Assembly: GCA_903838415.1 (NCBI GenBank)
Contig: CAILYI010000272.1
Coordinates: forward strand, 1 to 64,000
Source of the DNA: an uncultured Anaerolineae bacterium
Lineage (GTDB): Bacteria; Chloroflexota; Anaerolineae; Anaerolineales; Villigracilaceae
Length of the DNA stretch: 64,000 nucleotides
Reading direction: 5' to 3'
Position numbers and translations under genes: made by a program. Shown here piece by piece: positions 10,274 through 21,263 of this stretch. Numbering within the stretch: position 1 is the first letter of the stretch; every line of letters begins with the position of its first letter. The notes under the pieces are model-generated. The model ran no database searches. It worked only from the letters and a program-made list of their open reading frames with translations, and was not told the DNA's origin.

Positions 10274-12076
10274 ATGCCTACCCCCATCCCCCACTGGGAC
10301 CTTACCAATGTGTTCCCCTCCATCGAATCGAAAGAATTTGAAGCCGCCGTCGCCAGCGTCAAAAATCAGATTAACGAACTGGAAAGTTATTTCGCTGAAA
10401 AAGTAAGCAAAACCGGCTCCCAAACAGCGGTCAACGAACTGGCTGAAACCGTCGGTGTGACGATTGACCGGTTTAATGCCCTGTACGAACAGGCCGGGAC
10501 AATCCGCGCTTATATTCAGTCGTTTGTCACCACCAATTCGCGCGACAAAGTCGCCATGAAGAAAATGTCAGAGTTTGAGCAGGTTGGGGTGCGGATGCAA
10601 AACCTGGGGACGCAGTTCCAGGCCTGGGTGGGGAAACTCTCTCCGGTTCTGGATTCGGTGATCGGGGCGAATGAGTCGGCCAAATCCCATGCTTTCGCGT
10701 TGAAGGAAGCCGCCGAACAATCCAAATATATGATGAGCGAGGCCCAGGAAGCCCTGGCCGCCGAGTTGGACTTGAGCGGCGCCAGCGCCTGGAGCAAACT
10801 GCAAGGCACGCTGACGTCGCAATTGACGGTGGATTTTGAGCTGGACGGCCAGCTGCAAAAATTGCCCATGCCCGCCCTGATTAACCTGCACTCGCATCCC
10901 GACGAAGCAGTGCGCCGGCGCGCATACGAAACCGAGCTGAGCGCTTGGAAAACCATCGAGGAGCCGCTGGCGGCGGCCATGAACGGCATAAAAGGCACCG
11001 CCAACACGCTCAATCTGCGCCGCGGACGGAAAGACGCGCTGCATCCATCGATTGACATGGCGCGCATCGACCGCCCCACGCTGGAAGCCATGCTCTCGGC
11101 CATGCAGGATTCCTTTCCGGCCTTCCGGCGCTACTATAAGGCCAAGGCCAAACGTTTTGGCAAAGAAAAATTGCCCTGGTGGGATCTCTTTGCGCCGGTG
11201 GGTCAGGCCAATAAAACTTACTCCTGGGATGAAGCCCGTGATTTTATCCAGGAAAAATTCGGCCAGTTCTCGCCGGAGCTAGCCGCCTTCGCCAAACGCG
11301 CTTTCGAGCAAAACTGGATCGATGCCGAACAGCGCGATGGCAAACGCGGCGGCGCCTTCTGCATGGAAGTAGCCGGTGTCAAAGAAAGCCGTGTTTTGTG
11401 CAATTTTGACGGGACGCTCGATCAGGTCAGCACGATAGCGCACGAGCTGGGACACGCCTTCCACAACGAATGCGCCTTCAAAGCCAACAAAACCATCCTG
11501 CAACAGGATACGCCCATGACGCTAGCCGAAACCGCCTCGATCATGTGCGAAACTATTATCATGGAAGCCATTCTCGAACAAACCAGCGACCCGGCCGAGC
11601 AACTCGCCATTCTCGAAACCCGCCTGATCGGGGACGCGCAGGTCATCGTGGATATTTACTCGCGCTACCTGTTTGAAAAAGAAGTCTTCGAGCGTCGCGC
11701 CCAATCCGAACTGAGCGCCGACGAACTGTCCGAAATCATGGAACGCGCCCAAAAAGCCACCTATGGCAACGGTGTCGACGAAGAACACCTGATGAAATAT
11801 ATGTGGACCTGGAAACCACACTATTATTCCGCCGGGCTCTCGTTCTACAACTACCCTTATGCCTTCGGCCTGCTGTTTGCCACCGGCCTGTACGCCATCT
11901 ATCAACAGCGCGGCGCAGCCTTTGTTCCCGATTATGTCAACCTGCTCGCCAGCACCGGCGAAGCACCAGCCGTCGACCTGGCCGCCCGCTTTGGCATCAA
12001 CCTGCGCGAGAAAAAGTTCTGGGCCGACAGTCTGAGCATCATCACCAAGAAAATCGATCGCTACGAAAAATTGTAA
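10274..12076 (+). CDS. pepF: Oligoendopeptidase F family (M3) peptidase
   Basis: HELGHAFH zinc motif, M3-family length and C-terminal YMWTWKPHYYS...FYNYPYAFG. Confidence 0.93.
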   Translation: MPTPIPHWDLTNVFPSIESKEFEAAVASVKNQINELESYFAEKVSKTGSQTAVNELAETVGVTIDRFNALYEQAGTIRAYIQSFVTTNSRDKVAMKKMSEFEQVGVRMQNLGTQFQAWVGKLSPVLDSVIGANESAKSHAFALKEAAEQSKYMMSEAQEALAAELDLSGASAWSKLQGTLTSQLTVDFELDGQLQKLPMPALINLHSHPDEAVRRRAYETELSAWKTIEEPLAAAMNGIKGTANTLNLRRGRKDALHPSIDMARIDRPTLEAMLSAMQDSFPAFRRYYKAKAKRFGKEKLPWWDLFAPVGQANKTYSWDEARDFIQEKFGQFSPELAAFAKRAFEQNWIDAEQRDGKRGGAFCMEVAGVKESRVLCNFDGTLDQVSTIAHELGHAFHNECAFKANKTILQQDTPMTLAETASIMCETIIMEAILEQTSDPAEQLAILETRLIGDAQVIVDIYSRYLFEKEVFERRAQSELSADELSEIMERAQKATYGNGVDEEHLMKYMWTWKPHYYSAGLSFYNYPYAFGLLFATGLYAIYQQRGAAFVPDYVNLLASTGEAPAVDLAARFGINLREKKFWADSLSIITKKIDRYEKL

Positions 12077-12098
12077 ATTTACCCAACAAAGGTGAACC

Positions 12099-13220
12099 AT
12101 GAAACAGCCAACCATCCTCATTCTGGGCGGCTACGGTAATACCGGCAACCTGCTGGCGCGCTTTCTATTACAGGAGAGTCGCGCCAGTGTTATTTTGGCT
12201 GGCCGAAATAAAGCCAAAGCTGACTCCGCCGCAGCGGAATTAAACCACTCTTTTGAAGGCAACCGCGCCAGCGGCCTGGCTCTCGACGCCTCCGACCCGC
12301 AAGCCTTGGTCGCCGCCATTGAAGGCAGCGCCCTGCTGGTGGCGGCCTCCAGCACCGCCCAATACGCGGAAACCTGCGCGCGCGCCTGCCTATCTGCGGG
12401 CGTGGACTATTTCGATGTGCAGTTTTCCGCCAAAAAAGTGAAGACGCTGCGCGCCCGTTCAGTGGAGATAAAAAACTCCGGCCGCTGCTTCATCACAGAA
12501 GGCGGATTCCACCCCGGCCTGCCCGCCGCGCTGATTCGCTATGCCGCGACCCAATTTGACGAGATTCACACCGCCAACGTCGGCTCCGTCATCCAAATTG
12601 ACTGGGCCGCATTGGACATCGCCGAATCCACGGTGATCGAAATGGCCGGAGAATTCAGCGACTTTGACATGCACTTCCTCCAGCACGGGCGTTGGAAAAA
12701 AGCCCGCATGGATATTGTGATGGACACCCTCAAAATGGACTTTGGCGCGCCGTTTTTCGAGCAAAACTGCATGCCGATGTGGCTCGAAGAACTACGCCCC
12801 CTCCCGGCCATGTTCCCCACGCTGAAAGATGCCGGTTTCTTTGTCGGCGGATTCAACCCGGTGGTGGATAATCTGCTGCTGCCGCTGCTGATGTTAATCG
12901 TCAAAATCGCCCCACAAAAGGGGCTGAAGCCCGCCGGAAATCTCTTGCTGTGGGGTTTGAAACGCTTTTCCCGTCCCCCTTACGGTACACGCCTGAAACT
13001 GGAAGCCGAAGGCCTGAAAAACGGCGAATCCGCCCGCCTGGAATTGTTACTCTCGCACGAGGATGGCTACGTTTTCACCGCCATTCCCGCCGCCGCGGCG
13101 ATTTTACAATACCTGGATGGCTCCATCCGCAAACCGGGCCTGTTCACCCAGGGTGAAATCGTCGACCCCAAGCGCCTGCTGGAAGACATGCAGCGCATGG
13201 GCATCGTTCTCCAGGCATAA
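12099..13220 (+). CDS. Saccharopine dehydrogenase-like NAD(P)-binding protein
   Basis: ILILGGYGNTGNLLARFL Rossmann motif; GVDYFDVQ; GGFHPGLPAALIRYA. Confidence 0.82.
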   Translation: MKQPTILILGGYGNTGNLLARFLLQESRASVILAGRNKAKADSAAAELNHSFEGNRASGLALDASDPQALVAAIEGSALLVAASSTAQYAETCARACLSAGVDYFDVQFSAKKVKTLRARSVEIKNSGRCFITEGGFHPGLPAALIRYAATQFDEIHTANVGSVIQIDWAALDIAESTVIEMAGEFSDFDMHFLQHGRWKKARMDIVMDTLKMDFGAPFFEQNCMPMWLEELRPLPAMFPTLKDAGFFVGGFNPVVDNLLLPLLMLIVKIAPQKGLKPAGNLLLWGLKRFSRPPYGTRLKLEAEGLKNGESARLELLLSHEDGYVFTAIPAAAAILQYLDGSIRKPGLFTQGEIVDPKRLLEDMQRMGIVLQA

Positions 13221-13302
13221 TGCTATGTCTTCTTCCCTCACTCAATACCCTTTTTAGATATGCTATACTGAGTAAATCCATTTTACAAATACAGGAGGAA
13301 TA

Positions 13303-13890
13303 ATGGCTACTCCAACCCCTTCCCAAACCAACGACAGCGTGCCACACGTCCCGTCGGTTCCGGCTGCCAAAGTCAATTATCCGCGTTTGTTGCCGCGTCA
13401 ATTTGCCTCAATCCCGCCCGAAGAATATATCGCCGAACGGGTGAACGATTCAATTGCATGGTACGATAAAAGCGCCAACAAATCGAAGGAAAATTACCTG
13501 CGCACGAGGGCGGCAACCGTGATTGGCGGTGCGCTTGTACCGGTGCTGGTCAACATCAACATCCCCTACATCAACATCTTGACGACCATTATCAGTTTGA
13601 TTGTCGTTTTACTGGTTTCGCTCGAAAGTGTCTATCATTTCCGCGAGCAATGGACAAATTATCGCTCGACTGAACAATTTTTACGAAACGAATATTTCTT
13701 GTTCACCAGCCAGGGCGGAGTTTACGCCGCGCTCGACCCCAAAGAAGCCTACAAACATTTTGTGGATCGAGTCGAAGAAGTCATCCTTTCAGAGAATGCT
13801 TCCACGCTTAAGATTTTGACATCGGTTTCGGAGACTAGAACCGAAACAAAAACAACCACCAAAACTCCCCGCATTAAGGTTACCAAATAA
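13303..13890 (+). CDS. DUF4231 / SLATT-like 2TM protein
   Basis: WYDKSANKSKENYLRTRAATVIGGALVPVLVNI...IISLIVVLLVSLESVYHFREQWTNYRSTEQFLRNEYFLF: two TM segments plus the helical pattern of the DUF4231/SLATT superfamily. Confidence 0.72.
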   Translation: MATPTPSQTNDSVPHVPSVPAAKVNYPRLLPRQFASIPPEEYIAERVNDSIAWYDKSANKSKENYLRTRAATVIGGALVPVLVNINIPYINILTTIISLIVVLLVSLESVYHFREQWTNYRSTEQFLRNEYFLFTSQGGVYAALDPKEAYKHFVDRVEEVILSENASTLKILTSVSETRTETKTTTKTPRIKVTK

Positions 13891-13892
13891 TC

Positions 13893-14393
13893 ATGCCGAT
13901 TGATGTCTTTTTGAGCGTGGGGCGCACCTCCACCCCCAAGCAGGAAGAATTTGTCAAAGAAGTCCAGGCCATGTTGCGCGCCCAGGGCCTGAATCCGCGA
14001 ACGGTTGGACGCACAGACTTTACATCGGAGAAACCGCTCAAAACCATCCTGGAAGTCATGCAGAGCTGCCAGGGAACCGTCGTGATCGCTTTTGAACGGC
14101 TGCATATCGAACATGGGACAGAGTTGGCGGGCGGAGCAAACGCCTCCGTTTTGGAGAGCGTCAGCCTGCCGACGGTTTGGAATCAAATCGAAGCCGCCAT
14201 GGCCTATGCCCTTGGACATCCGTTGCTGGCGATTGCCGAATCCCGCTTGCGTGATGAAGGCTTTCTGGAAAAAGGTTATGACTGGTTCGTGGAATGGGTC
14301 GATTTGGATATATCCAGCTTAACCGAGCGTAATTTTGCCGAATCGATCAAAGCCTGGAAAAAGCGCATGGAAGCCCCGGCGCACAAAAAATAG
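13893..14393 (+). CDS. Uncharacterised TIR/SLOG-like Rossmannoid protein
   Basis: IDVFLSVGRTSTPKQEEFVKEVQAMLRAQGLNPRTVGRTDFTSEKPLKTILEVMQSCQGTVVIAFER; alternating strand/helix with TIR-like organisation; starts 2 nt after the SLATT-like stop. Confidence 0.5.
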   Translation: MPIDVFLSVGRTSTPKQEEFVKEVQAMLRAQGLNPRTVGRTDFTSEKPLKTILEVMQSCQGTVVIAFERLHIEHGTELAGGANASVLESVSLPTVWNQIEAAMAYALGHPLLAIAESRLRDEGFLEKGYDWFVEWVDLDISSLTERNFAESIKAWKKRMEAPAHKK

Positions 14394-14429
14394 ATTTGAA
14401 CTGGTAACAGAACAGATGAAAGAAAAACC

Positions 14430-14768
14430 ATGAGTTCCAATTCCCGCACCGTCTGGTCATCCGAACAGGGTGACCTTCGCAATCAACAACCAAAATCGAC
14501 AGGGACGAGCACCTCCTTGCCGCCCGGACAGCAAACTGTCTACCTGCACCGCGAGTCCAAGGGGCGCGGCGGAAAGGGAGTGACGCTCTTGAAGGGCTTG
14601 ATTCTCTCCGAAGCGGATCTGACTGCCCTGGCGAAAACTGTCAAACAAGCCTCCGGCAGCGGCGGTACCCTGAAAGAAGGCGTGATCGAAATTCAGGGTG
14701 ACCAGCGCGAGAAAATTGCAGAGACACTGAAAAAACTCGGCTACAAGGTCAAGCTGGCGGGCGGATAG
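14430..14768 (+). CDS. SUI1/YciH-family translation factor-like protein
   Basis: VYLHRESKGRGGKGVTLLKGL...LAKTVKQASGSGGTLKEGVIEIQGDQREKIAETLKKLGYKVKLAGG. Confidence 0.9.
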   Translation: MSSNSRTVWSSEQGDLRNQQPKSTGTSTSLPPGQQTVYLHRESKGRGGKGVTLLKGLILSEADLTALAKTVKQASGSGGTLKEGVIEIQGDQREKIAETLKKLGYKVKLAGG

Positions 14769-14794
14769 GAATAGACAGCACGCAACAAAAGAAC

Positions 14795-14843
14795 GTCCCG
14801 AAGGTTTTGGCGAGCTGTAAACCGCCTGTTCAACCTTCGGGAC
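14795..14843 (+). terminator. Stem-loop downstream of the SUI1 gene
   Basis: gtcccgaaggtt ... aaccttcgggac, perfect 12-bp arms, followed by a short T-rich stretch. Confidence 0.7.
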
Positions 14844-14921
14844 ATTTGTTTCAATTGGCAAAAACATTAATAATCAATGGGGCTTGCACGGGTGTATGAT
14901 GAGTTATAGATCGGAGTCGCT

Positions 14922-16151
14922 ATGAAAAAACGATGGATTTTCATGTTTCTTCCGCTCATGCTGATCTCGTGTGTCGCGACGCTTTTCAGCCCGGCAGCGC
15001 CTGTCCCGACACCCACGCCCATTGTCACACCTACGCCGACACCCGCAGTGACGCTCACCCCCACCCCAACCACCACAATTACCGCTACGCCAACCATAAC
15101 ACTTACACCCACGCCGCTTTACCCGGTTGAAGGCTATGGCTCGACAGGATTCCCACAGAATGTGAATCCATTGACCGGGTTGGTGATGATTGACCCGGCG
15201 CGGCTGGAGCGCCGCCCAATCATTGTCAAAGTTGCCAATTTGCCACGCGCTTACCGACCACAGTGGGGGCTTTCGCTGGCTGACCAGGTTTTCGAGTATT
15301 ACATCGAAGAAGGCACCACCCGTTTTGCTGCCATTTATCTCGGGCAGGATGCCGACATGGTTGGCCCGATCCGCTCGGGCCGGTTTTTCGATAATCACCT
15401 GATTTCGATGTACAAGGCGAACTTCGCCTTTGGATCGGCAGATTATCGCGTTCGCAATCTGTTGTTCAACCAGGATTATGCCAACCGGCTGGTCATCGAG
15501 TCGGGCTGCCCGCCGATGTGTCGCTTTGAGCCGCATGGCGTCAACTACCTGATGGCCAACACCGCAGACCTGACGACGCTGATCGATCAGCGCAACGTAG
15601 AGGGCGGGAATGGCCGCCAAAACCTGGATGGGTTCCTGTTCAATTACAAAACGCCCGTTGAAGGACAACCTGTCAGCCGGATTTTTGTCCGCTATTCAGC
15701 CGCCATCTACAATCGGTGGGACTATAACCTGTCCACCGGGGTCTATGACCGGTTTTCCGATGTCAAGAACGATTTTGAGAATGGCAAAGGTGAAGAATAT
15801 CAACAGTTGACCGATCGCCTGACCGGCGGCAATATCAGCGCCGAGAATGTGGTGATCCTGTATGTGCCGCACAACTACTTTTCAAAACAGCCCGAAATCG
15901 TCGATATTGTCATGTCCGGCCCCGGCGCGGCATACCTGTTTCGTGACGGCAAAGCCTTTGAGTTGAGATGGTACCGCAACGCCTTCGATCAGACTTTTAT
16001 CCTGGTCAGCGCGGACGGCAAGCCTTTTCCGCTCAAACCGGGGACAACCTGGTTTGAAGTGCTGGGTTCCAGCAGTGAGCTTCAAACCGCATCCCCAGAC
16101 TGGCGCTTTTATTCAAGATGCCCTGACCCTTCCAGCCAAATCAGCCATTGA
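14922..16151 (+). CDS. DUF3048-family (YerB-like) lipoprotein with Pro/Thr-rich linker
   Basis: Lipobox-like MLISC; PTPT-rich linker; NPLTGL...RRPIIVKVANLPRAYRPQWGLSLADQVFEYYIEEGTTRFAAIYLGQDADMVGPIRSGRFFD. Confidence 0.88.
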   Translation: MKKRWIFMFLPLMLISCVATLFSPAAPVPTPTPIVTPTPTPAVTLTPTPTTTITATPTITLTPTPLYPVEGYGSTGFPQNVNPLTGLVMIDPARLERRPIIVKVANLPRAYRPQWGLSLADQVFEYYIEEGTTRFAAIYLGQDADMVGPIRSGRFFDNHLISMYKANFAFGSADYRVRNLLFNQDYANRLVIESGCPPMCRFEPHGVNYLMANTADLTTLIDQRNVEGGNGRQNLDGFLFNYKTPVEGQPVSRIFVRYSAAIYNRWDYNLSTGVYDRFSDVKNDFENGKGEEYQQLTDRLTGGNISAENVVILYVPHNYFSKQPEIVDIVMSGPGAAYLFRDGKAFELRWYRNAFDQTFILVSADGKPFPLKPGTTWFEVLGSSSELQTASPDWRFYSRCPDPSSQISH

Positions 16152-16172
16152 GTCAAACGTCGTTAAAATCAA

Positions 16173-16227
16173 AACTACCACCCTGTCGCGGATAGCAAAT
16201 TCGCGTTCAGCGTGGTAGTTCTTTTTT
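16173..16227 (+). terminator. Intrinsic terminator, DUF3048 gene
   Basis: aactaccac...cgtggtagtt + CTTTTTT. Confidence 0.7.
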
Positions 16228-16273
16228 ATCGCTTTATCATCCCCGGGAAACCGGGCAGTAAAACCGACGGCTG

Positions 16274-16810
16274 CTAATTATTCGTTGCGCCCGCGTTGAC
16301 CCAATCGACAAACAACTGAACCTGATCGGGCGTCAACTTGGCGCCGCGCTTGGGCATCTTGCCAGACTTGATTGCCTGAACCAATTTGCTGCCATCGGCA
16401 TTTCCCGGCGTAATGACTGCCCCAGTCTGGGAACCGACCATCAGGCTGTCAAAGGTTTTCAAATCGAGTGCCTTGGCGGTTTTCTCGCCACCATGACAGG
16501 AAATGCACGATTCCTGCAAAATGGGCAGCAGGTCCTTTGAAAAACTGACTGCGCCCTGCGTGGTTACCGCTGAACTGGATGCCGCAGATTGGGCAGCTCC
16601 TGCGGTAGGTTGACTTTCCACAGCCGTTGCAGCTGGCACTGCGACTTGAGCCACCGCTGCGGTGGCGGCGGGAACGGCGGTGGCGGCTGGCGCTGCCTGG
16701 GCGGCGGGAACGGCGGCAGGCTGACTTCCACAAGCGGCCAGAACGATGACTGCAAAAATAGTCAGTACAAAAACGAGAGGAAAATGGGTTTGCTTTGTTT
16801 GAGTATTCAT
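16274..16810 (-). CDS. Lipoprotein with cytochrome c-like domain (planctomycete cytochrome C type)
   Basis: Lipobox LAAC; Ala/Pro/Val-rich linker; LPILQESCISCHGGEKTAKALDLKTFDSLMVGSQTGAVITPGN...KMPKRGAKLTPDQVQLFVDWVNAGA. Confidence 0.85.
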   Translation of the reverse strand: MNTQTKQTHFPLVFVLTIFAVIVLAACGSQPAAVPAAQAAPAATAVPAATAAVAQVAVPAATAVESQPTAGAAQSAASSSAVTTQGAVSFSKDLLPILQESCISCHGGEKTAKALDLKTFDSLMVGSQTGAVITPGNADGSKLVQAIKSGKMPKRGAKLTPDQVQLFVDWVNAGATNN

Positions 16811-16949
16811 AATGAGTTTCTCCTTAAGTGGACTAAATATATCGGATTAAGATGAAAATCAGATGAACAAAACCATTTTTCTTTGAGAAATTTTGCTGAA
16901 GGTCTGTTTTGCCTCCCCCGTCCGGGATAGTGAATGAATTTGACGCCTT

Positions 16950-17006
16950 GCAGATGCGTCTACTTATTATGTAGACGCGTCTACATGCCATGTAGATGCG
17001 CCTGCA
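16950..17006. repeat. Nested palindromes: perfect 18-bp atgtagacgcgtctacat inside an imperfect larger inverted repeat
   Basis: 16969-16986 is self-complementary; flanks gcagatgcgtctac / gtagatgcgcctgc also pair with two mismatches. Confidence 0.8.
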
Positions 17007-17007
17007 T

Positions 17008-17046
17008 AAAAAAGTCCTCCGCGCTCATCACGAACCCGAAGGACTT
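17008..17046 (-). terminator. pckA intrinsic terminator
   Basis: Minus strand aagtcct...aggactt followed by TTTTT. Confidence 0.7.
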
Positions 17047-17079
17047 CCTTATTCCTTATTCCTCGTTACTTTTTACCAT

Positions 17080-18726
<1,647 letters not shown>

Positions 18727-18740
18727 AGGTTTTCCTTTTT

Positions 18741-18799
18741 GCCCTGAGCGGAGCGCAGCGTAGTCGAAGGGCGCTTTTCATGCAAACTACGCTCAGCGC
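18741..18799. repeat. Interspersed-repeat-like ccctgagcggagcgcagcgtagtcgaaggg with inverted partner arm
   Basis: gccctgagcggagcgcagcgtagtcgaagggc and nearby actacgctcagcgc; related degenerate copy at 60776-60805. Confidence 0.6.
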
Positions 18800-18808
18800 G
18801 GCAAATGT

Positions 18809-20026
18809 CTACAGCCAATCCCGCACCATTTTCTTATCGCCGATATAAATCTCATTCGGGCTGGTTGGGTCAAGGGCCCACTTGATGCGCGCCACGCCCT
18901 CGGTCACATCCTTGACCGTTCCCGAAAGCGACAGGCGGATATGTCCTTCCATGCCAAATTCCTTGCCCGGCACGGTCACCACCAGCGCCTTCTTGAGCAG
19001 GAACTTCGACAATTCCACCGAATTCGCATTGAAAGCGCGCAAATCCGGCAGCGCGTAAAACGTCCCTTCCGGTTTGATCAGCCGCGCGCCGTTGAAGGTT
19101 TTCATCTCCTGTAAGAAAACCTCGCGGTTATTCTGGATCTGGAGTCGCAGCGCCTCGACCACGTTTTGCAGGCCATTAAGCGCACCCTCCGCCGCGGATT
19201 GGGAGACTGGCGACACCCCGGAAGTCATCTGCGCCGTGACGTTGGTCATCACCTTGACGAGTTGGCGCTGCGCAACCACCCACCCGACGCGGAATCCCGT
19301 CATCCCATAGACCTTCGCCACCCCGTTGACCACGATGACGTGGCTGTCTTCAATGTCCTTCTCCGTAAAACGGAAAGCGGGCGCCGCCTCCTGGCGGTCA
19401 AAAACCAGTTTGTGATAAATATCGTCACAGATCAGGTAAATCCCCTGGCGTTCACAAAAATCCACCAGTTTTTCGATCAACTCTGCCGGGTAGATCGCGC
19501 CGGAAGGATTGTTCGGGCTGTTGACAATGATCGCGCGCGTATAGCCCGTCACCGCCCGTTCAATTTCCTTGAAATTCGGAATAAACATCCCATCTTCAGG
19601 CGTGACGATGATCGGCTTCCCGTAGCACATTTTTACGATTTCGGGATATGAAACCCAGTAAGGCGCCAGCACAATCACTTCATCCTGCGGATTCAGCAGG
19701 GAATAGAGAATATTGAACAGCGACTGCTTGGCGCCATTGGTGACGATCACGTTTTCCGGCGAGACCAGCCGGTCGTAATTCTCCTCGGTATAGCGGATGA
19801 TCGCTTTTTTCAGCGCGGGCGTGCCATCGGCAGGCGTATATTTCACTTCCCCGCTGGTCAACTTCGCCGCCGAAGCCAGGATGGCGTTCATCGGCGTCTT
19901 GTTTTTCGGCTCGCCAATCCCCAGGTGGATGACGGGTTCTCCCCGTTCCCGCAGCAGCCGCGCTTCTTCGTTCAGCGCCAGCGTCGGGGACTCGGCAATT
20001 TCGGAAGCCAGTTTACTGAGTCTCAT
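18809..20026 (-). CDS. Class I/II PLP-dependent aminotransferase (aspartate aminotransferase type)
   Basis: VTNGAKQSLFNILYSLL, NSPNNPSGAIYPAELIEKL, GVAKVYGMTGFRVGWV. Confidence 0.9.
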   Translation of the reverse strand: MRLSKLASEIAESPTLALNEEARLLRERGEPVIHLGIGEPKNKTPMNAILASAAKLTSGEVKYTPADGTPALKKAIIRYTEENYDRLVSPENVIVTNGAKQSLFNILYSLLNPQDEVIVLAPYWVSYPEIVKMCYGKPIIVTPEDGMFIPNFKEIERAVTGYTRAIIVNSPNNPSGAIYPAELIEKLVDFCERQGIYLICDDIYHKLVFDRQEAAPAFRFTEKDIEDSHVIVVNGVAKVYGMTGFRVGWVVAQRQLVKVMTNVTAQMTSGVSPVSQSAAEGALNGLQNVVEALRLQIQNNREVFLQEMKTFNGARLIKPEGTFYALPDLRAFNANSVELSKFLLKKALVVTVPGKEFGMEGHIRLSLSGTVKDVTEGVARIKWALDPTSPNEIYIGDKKMVRDWL

Positions 20027-20145
20027 GGATGCTCCTTGTTGATGGTGTGAATAAAGTAAGGAAACCCTTCAGGGGATCGCGCCAACCAACCCGAAATTTA
20101 AAGCCGGGCTGGTCACCCCGCCCCTTTCAACCGGTTAAAACAACT

Positions 20146-20174
20146 CTGGTCAGGCACCTAAGTGCGCTGACCAG
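20146..20174. repeat. REP-like near-perfect palindrome
   Basis: ctggtcaggcac ctaa gtgcgctgaccag; intergenic. Confidence 0.6.
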
Positions 20175-20321
20175 ATATAGTACGACTACCGCCAAAGGGC
20201 GCTGACAATTGAATGTCAGGCAACAGTCTCATAAAATGATTATACTACCCGCCTTCTGGCAATACATCACGTCAAATGTCACAATCCGAAGTAATTGGGT
20301 CATGAATCGGCAGCGCTCAGA

Positions 20322-21263
20322 TCACCTGAAAATCTCAAAATCCACGGGATTGCCCATTGGGAAAGAAACGACGCCTTCAGCGATACGTTTGACCAAGCCA
20401 CCCAACACCGTGCCATTGCCAACTTCGACAAAATTTGTCACACCCTGGGAAGTCATCCACTTAATTGATTCTGTCCAGCGCACACGCGATTGCATCTGCG
20501 CGATGACATCGGCGCGCAACTCAGCGGCGCTGACCAGTGGTGAAGCGACGACATTTCCCACCACCGGAATGGCGACATCCATAAAAGCGGCGGCGGTGAC
20601 AGCCTGATTCCATTCGGCCTGGATGGAATCCATCAACGGGGAATGAGCGGCGATACTGACAGCCAGCGGCAGGGCGCGCTTGGCACCTGCGGCCTTCGCG
20701 CCGAGCATGGCACGCTCCAACGCCGCCTTGTGCCCGGAGATGACCACCTGGCCGGGACAGTTGTCATTGGCCACCTGGACAATTTCATCTTTTGTACTGG
20801 CTGCAGCGCAGACTGAATCCAACGTGGGAATGTCGACTCCCAGAATGGCGGCCATGCCGCCCGGGTTGATCTCTCCGGCACGCTTCATCAGCTCGCCGCG
20901 CTTGCGAACGAGGCGTAAGCCATCAGCAAAGGACAAGCCGCCCGCAGCCGAAATGGCGGATAACTGTCCCAGCGAGTGCCCGGCCATATAAACGGGAGAC
21001 ATGTTCGGTGCAAGGCTTTGAAAGGCGCGGTAAGCGGCCAGGGAATGCGTAAAAAGCGCGGGCTGCGTGTTAAGCGTATCGTTCAGGTCAGAATCCGGGC
21101 CTTCCCACATGATTTTCGAAAAGGAAAATCCCAGGACGGAATCGGCCTCGTCAAACACAACCCGGGCCGCTGGGAAAGCCGTCGCCAGGTCACGACCCAT
21201 GCCGACGGCCTGCGAGCCTTGCCCGGGGAAAACAAACGCGGTGGTTTTAGGATCAAAAGTCAT
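20322..21263 (-). CDS. fabD: Malonyl CoA-acyl carrier protein transacylase
   Basis: FVFPGQGSQAVGMG...MAGHSLGQLSAISAAGGLSFADGLRLVRKRGELM. Confidence 0.95.
   Translation of the reverse strand: MTFDPKTTAFVFPGQGSQAVGMGRDLATAFPAARVVFDEADSVLGFSFSKIMWEGPDSDLNDTLNTQPALFTHSLAAYRAFQSLAPNMSPVYMAGHSLGQLSAISAAGGLSFADGLRLVRKRGELMKRAGEINPGGMAAILGVDIPTLDSVCAAASTKDEIVQVANDNCPGQVVISGHKAALERAMLGAKAAGAKRALPLAVSIAAHSPLMDSIQAEWNQAVTAAAFMDVAIPVVGNVVASPLVSAAELRADVIAQMQSRVRWTESIKWMTSQGVTNFVEVGNGTVLGGLVKRIAEGVVSFPMGNPVDFEIFR

Noticed and set aside
15001-15120. Short cacccacgcc/acgccgacac repeats resembling a CRISPR-like or microsatellite array
   Set aside because: They encode the Pro/Thr linker of the DUF3048 lipoprotein and lack regular repeat-spacer structure.
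20209-20607. 132-aa plus-strand ORF overlapping the fabD 3' end
   Set aside because: Mostly antisense to fabD; no recognisable domain.
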